A program made the position numbers and the translations under genes. The notes under the pieces are model-generated. The model saw only the letters and a list, made by a program, of their open reading frames with translations, was not told the DNA's origin and made no database searches. From Oscillospiraceae bacterium (GTDB taxonomy: Bacteria > Bacillota > Clostridia > Oscillospirales > Ruminococcaceae), in contig SFLS01000005.1 of NCBI GenBank assembly GCA_004554485.1, positions 1 through 48,058 of the forward strand: a stretch of DNA of 48,058 bases, given 5' to 3'. This document shows positions 46,616 through 48,058 of the stretch, in pieces (within the stretch, counting starts at the first letter, position 1; each line of letters starts with the position of its first letter).

Positions 46616-48058
46616 TTACGAATTCTTCATTTGAACTTTTATGGATTTATCCCTTTTCAGCAGCGAAAGGAGCCACAGAACCTCCTCTTTTTTCAAACCG
46701 CCGATCAGCAGAAGGATCCCGGTGAAGCAAGCAAGATACAGCAGCACAAGCAGCACCAGCGGCAGAGCCTCGTACTGGTGGGACAAAAGCGCGCCAAAAA
46801 ACGTTCTGAGCAGCAGCCAGCTGCCGGCTAAGCTCGCTGCGCTGAGGACCCATTGGGGCAGCTGCAGCCGAAAACCGTTGACACGTACAAGCCGGGCGGC
46901 ACTCAAAGTAAAATTCAACAGTTCCGTGGCCGCGATGGAAAACAGATAGCCTCCCACTCCGTACCGCGGAATCAGGAGCCATACCAGTACCAGACCGGTC
47001 GCAGCGTCAAAGATATTGTACCGCATATTGGCGCGGTACTCCCCTACGCCCTTCAGCATCCCGTCCACCAGCGTATCCATATACATAACCGGCACCAGCG
47101 GGGCCAGCATCCGGATATAGCGGCCTGCGGCGGATTCGTGATAGATCAGTTCCCCCAGCGGCTGGGCAAAAAAGAAGCAGACGCCCCCCACCGCCATAGC
47201 AAACATCAGTCCCAGTCGGTACAGCCGCTCCAGCATATAGCTCAGGTTTTTCAGTCGGCCCTGCACCTGCGCCTCCGTCAGCTCCGGCACGATAAGATCC
47301 GCAATAACAATGATAAGGGCCGCCGGGAACAGCAGCACCGGCAGCGACATTCCCTGAATGACCCCGTAGGCGGCCAGGGCCGCTTCCGTCCCACCGCCGA
47401 ACAGCCGCAGCCCCCTTGGTACCAGCAGGTGCTGCGCTGTGGAAAGCGCCGATCGGGCATAGCTGCTGAGCGAAAGCGGGACGGTAATCCGCAAAAGAGG
47501 CAGCAGCATCGAACGGCGGCAGCGTCCCGGAGCGCGGGGCAACCCTGCGATCAGCAGAAGCAGCAGCGCAATAAAGGAGTAGACCTCCGATGCAAGCATT
47601 CCCAGCGTCAACGCTCCGCAGGCATATTCCAGACCATAGCCGCCCAGCCGCATCAGCGCCAGAACGGTACAGCCAATGCGCACCAGCTGTTCGGTAAGCT
47701 GTACCACCGACATTTTGACCGATTGATGCATCGCAATAAAATAACCGCCCATGGCGGAGGAACAGGCGACGAACGGCAGCGCAAAGGCCAGCACACGCAA
47801 GGAGAGGACGGTACGCTCGTCGCCCGCCCATCCGGCCGCCGCGGGCGCCATGAAATATAGAAGCAGCATAGCGGCAGTACCAAAAACAGCGCTGTATCCC
47901 ACCGCGCAGCGAACCGCCCGCCGGATTGCAGGCTCATCCCTGCGGCCAACCTGCTCGGCAACCAGGCGGGTCGCCGCCAGGCGAATCCCGGACTGTGCCA
48001 CAGTAGTGGCCAGCGTATAGACCGACAGCACCAGCTGGAACAGCCCAATACCGGCCGC
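46616..48058 (-). CDS. MATE/SpoVB-like polysaccharide flippase, 5' end outside window
   Basis: A strongly hydrophobic protein with about twelve helices, open to the window edge, so the N-terminus is missing (480 residues seen). ATRLVAEQVGRRDEPAIRRAVR near the visible start and GEYRANMRYNIFDAATGLVLVWLLIPRYGVGGYL (split: MRYNIFDAATG, PRYGVGGYL) in the second half resemble SpoVB and other Wzx/MurJ-type lipid-linked sugar exporters of Firmicutes. It likely flips a lipid-linked cell-wall or spore-cortex precursor. Sporulation genes are not visible nearby, so the exact role is open. Confidence 0.85.
   Translation of the reverse strand, partial: AAGIGLFQLVLSVYTLATTVAQSGIRLAATRLVAEQVGRRDEPAIRRAVRCAVGYSAVFGTAAMLLLYFMAPAAAGWAGDERTVLSLRVLAFALPFVACSSAMGGYFIAMHQSVKMSVVQLTEQLVRIGCTVLALMRLGGYGLEYACGALTLGMLASEVYSFIALLLLLIAGLPRAPGRCRRSMLLPLLRITVPLSLSSYARSALSTAQHLLVPRGLRLFGGGTEAALAAYGVIQGMSLPVLLFPAALIIVIADLIVPELTEAQVQGRLKNLSYMLERLYRLGLMFAMAVGGVCFFFAQPLGELIYHESAAGRYIRMLAPLVPVMYMDTLVDGMLKGVGEYRANMRYNIFDAATGLVLVWLLIPRYGVGGYLFSIAATELLNFTLSAARLVRVNGFRLQLPQWVLSAASLAGSWLLLRTFFGALLSHQYEALPLVLLVLLYLACFTGILLLIGGLKKEEVLWLLSLLKRDKSIKVQMKNS

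Overview
The window reads as a G+C-rich chromosomal segment of an anaerobic Firmicute, probably a gut-type Clostridia of the Oscillospiraceae/Ruminococcaceae kind. This rests on gene content: a V-type ATPase operon in Enterococcus-like order, a GPH sugar carrier with cytoplasmic glycosidases, a DUF1538/PII pair, COG0523 GTPases, strong GGAGG ribosome sites, and frequent ATGA or GTGA stop-start overlaps. The assignment is an inference. No ribosomal RNA gene is present to support it.

Layout. 71-2425 (+): thrC-thrB, threonine synthesis. 9962-2498 (-): one tightly packed operon of a barnase-like ribonuclease lipoprotein, its barstar inhibitor, GH1, GH13 and GH36 glycosidases and a GPH sugar transporter. 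10179-14349 (+): a MarR regulator with a palindromic operator, then a heterodimeric ABC exporter. tRNA-Ala(GGC) follows at 14524. 23417-14780 (-): a nine-gene V-type ATPase operon whose K subunit carries the full sodium-binding residue set. 24097-23630 (-): a MaoC-like hydratase beside a truncated CoA-transferase (24485-24129). 24658-26864 (+): a duplicated DUF1538 membrane protein plus a tandem PII-like protein. 27028-28228 (+): an SPFH membrane protein plus a small Arc-like protein. Then come a YbaK-like deacylase (-) and tRNA-Gly(CCC) (+).

29216-32191 (+) holds the methionine ABC transporter metQ-metN-metI. It is the most interesting part of the window. A consensus promoter is followed by a 34-codon leader peptide with 10 Met codons, then an intrinsic terminator, then a second small open frame, then the transporter genes. 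This looks like ribosome-mediated attenuation sensing methionine. In addition, the MetQ binding protein is circularly permuted relative to the normal family.

35506-32366 (-): a conserved TIM-barrel protein of unknown role, a membrane-anchored endonuclease/exonuclease/phosphatase-family enzyme, and galactokinase. 37875-35695 (-): a His-rich COG0523 metal GTPase and a second GTPase-like protein with a Cys-rich C-terminus. 39105-37879 (-): RlmI-type rRNA methyltransferase, divergent from a flavodoxin and a radical SAM protein (+). 42242-40971 (-): RmuC, followed by a decayed ABC exporter fragment. 46537-42390 (-): potABCD polyamine uptake, with PotD apparently held by a C-terminal membrane helix. 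The window ends inside a SpoVB/MATE-like flippase (-).

No CRISPR array, insertion sequence, phage gene, rRNA or origin was seen. No gene-free stretch exceeds about 300 bases. Start sites were adjusted where a ribosome site decided them.
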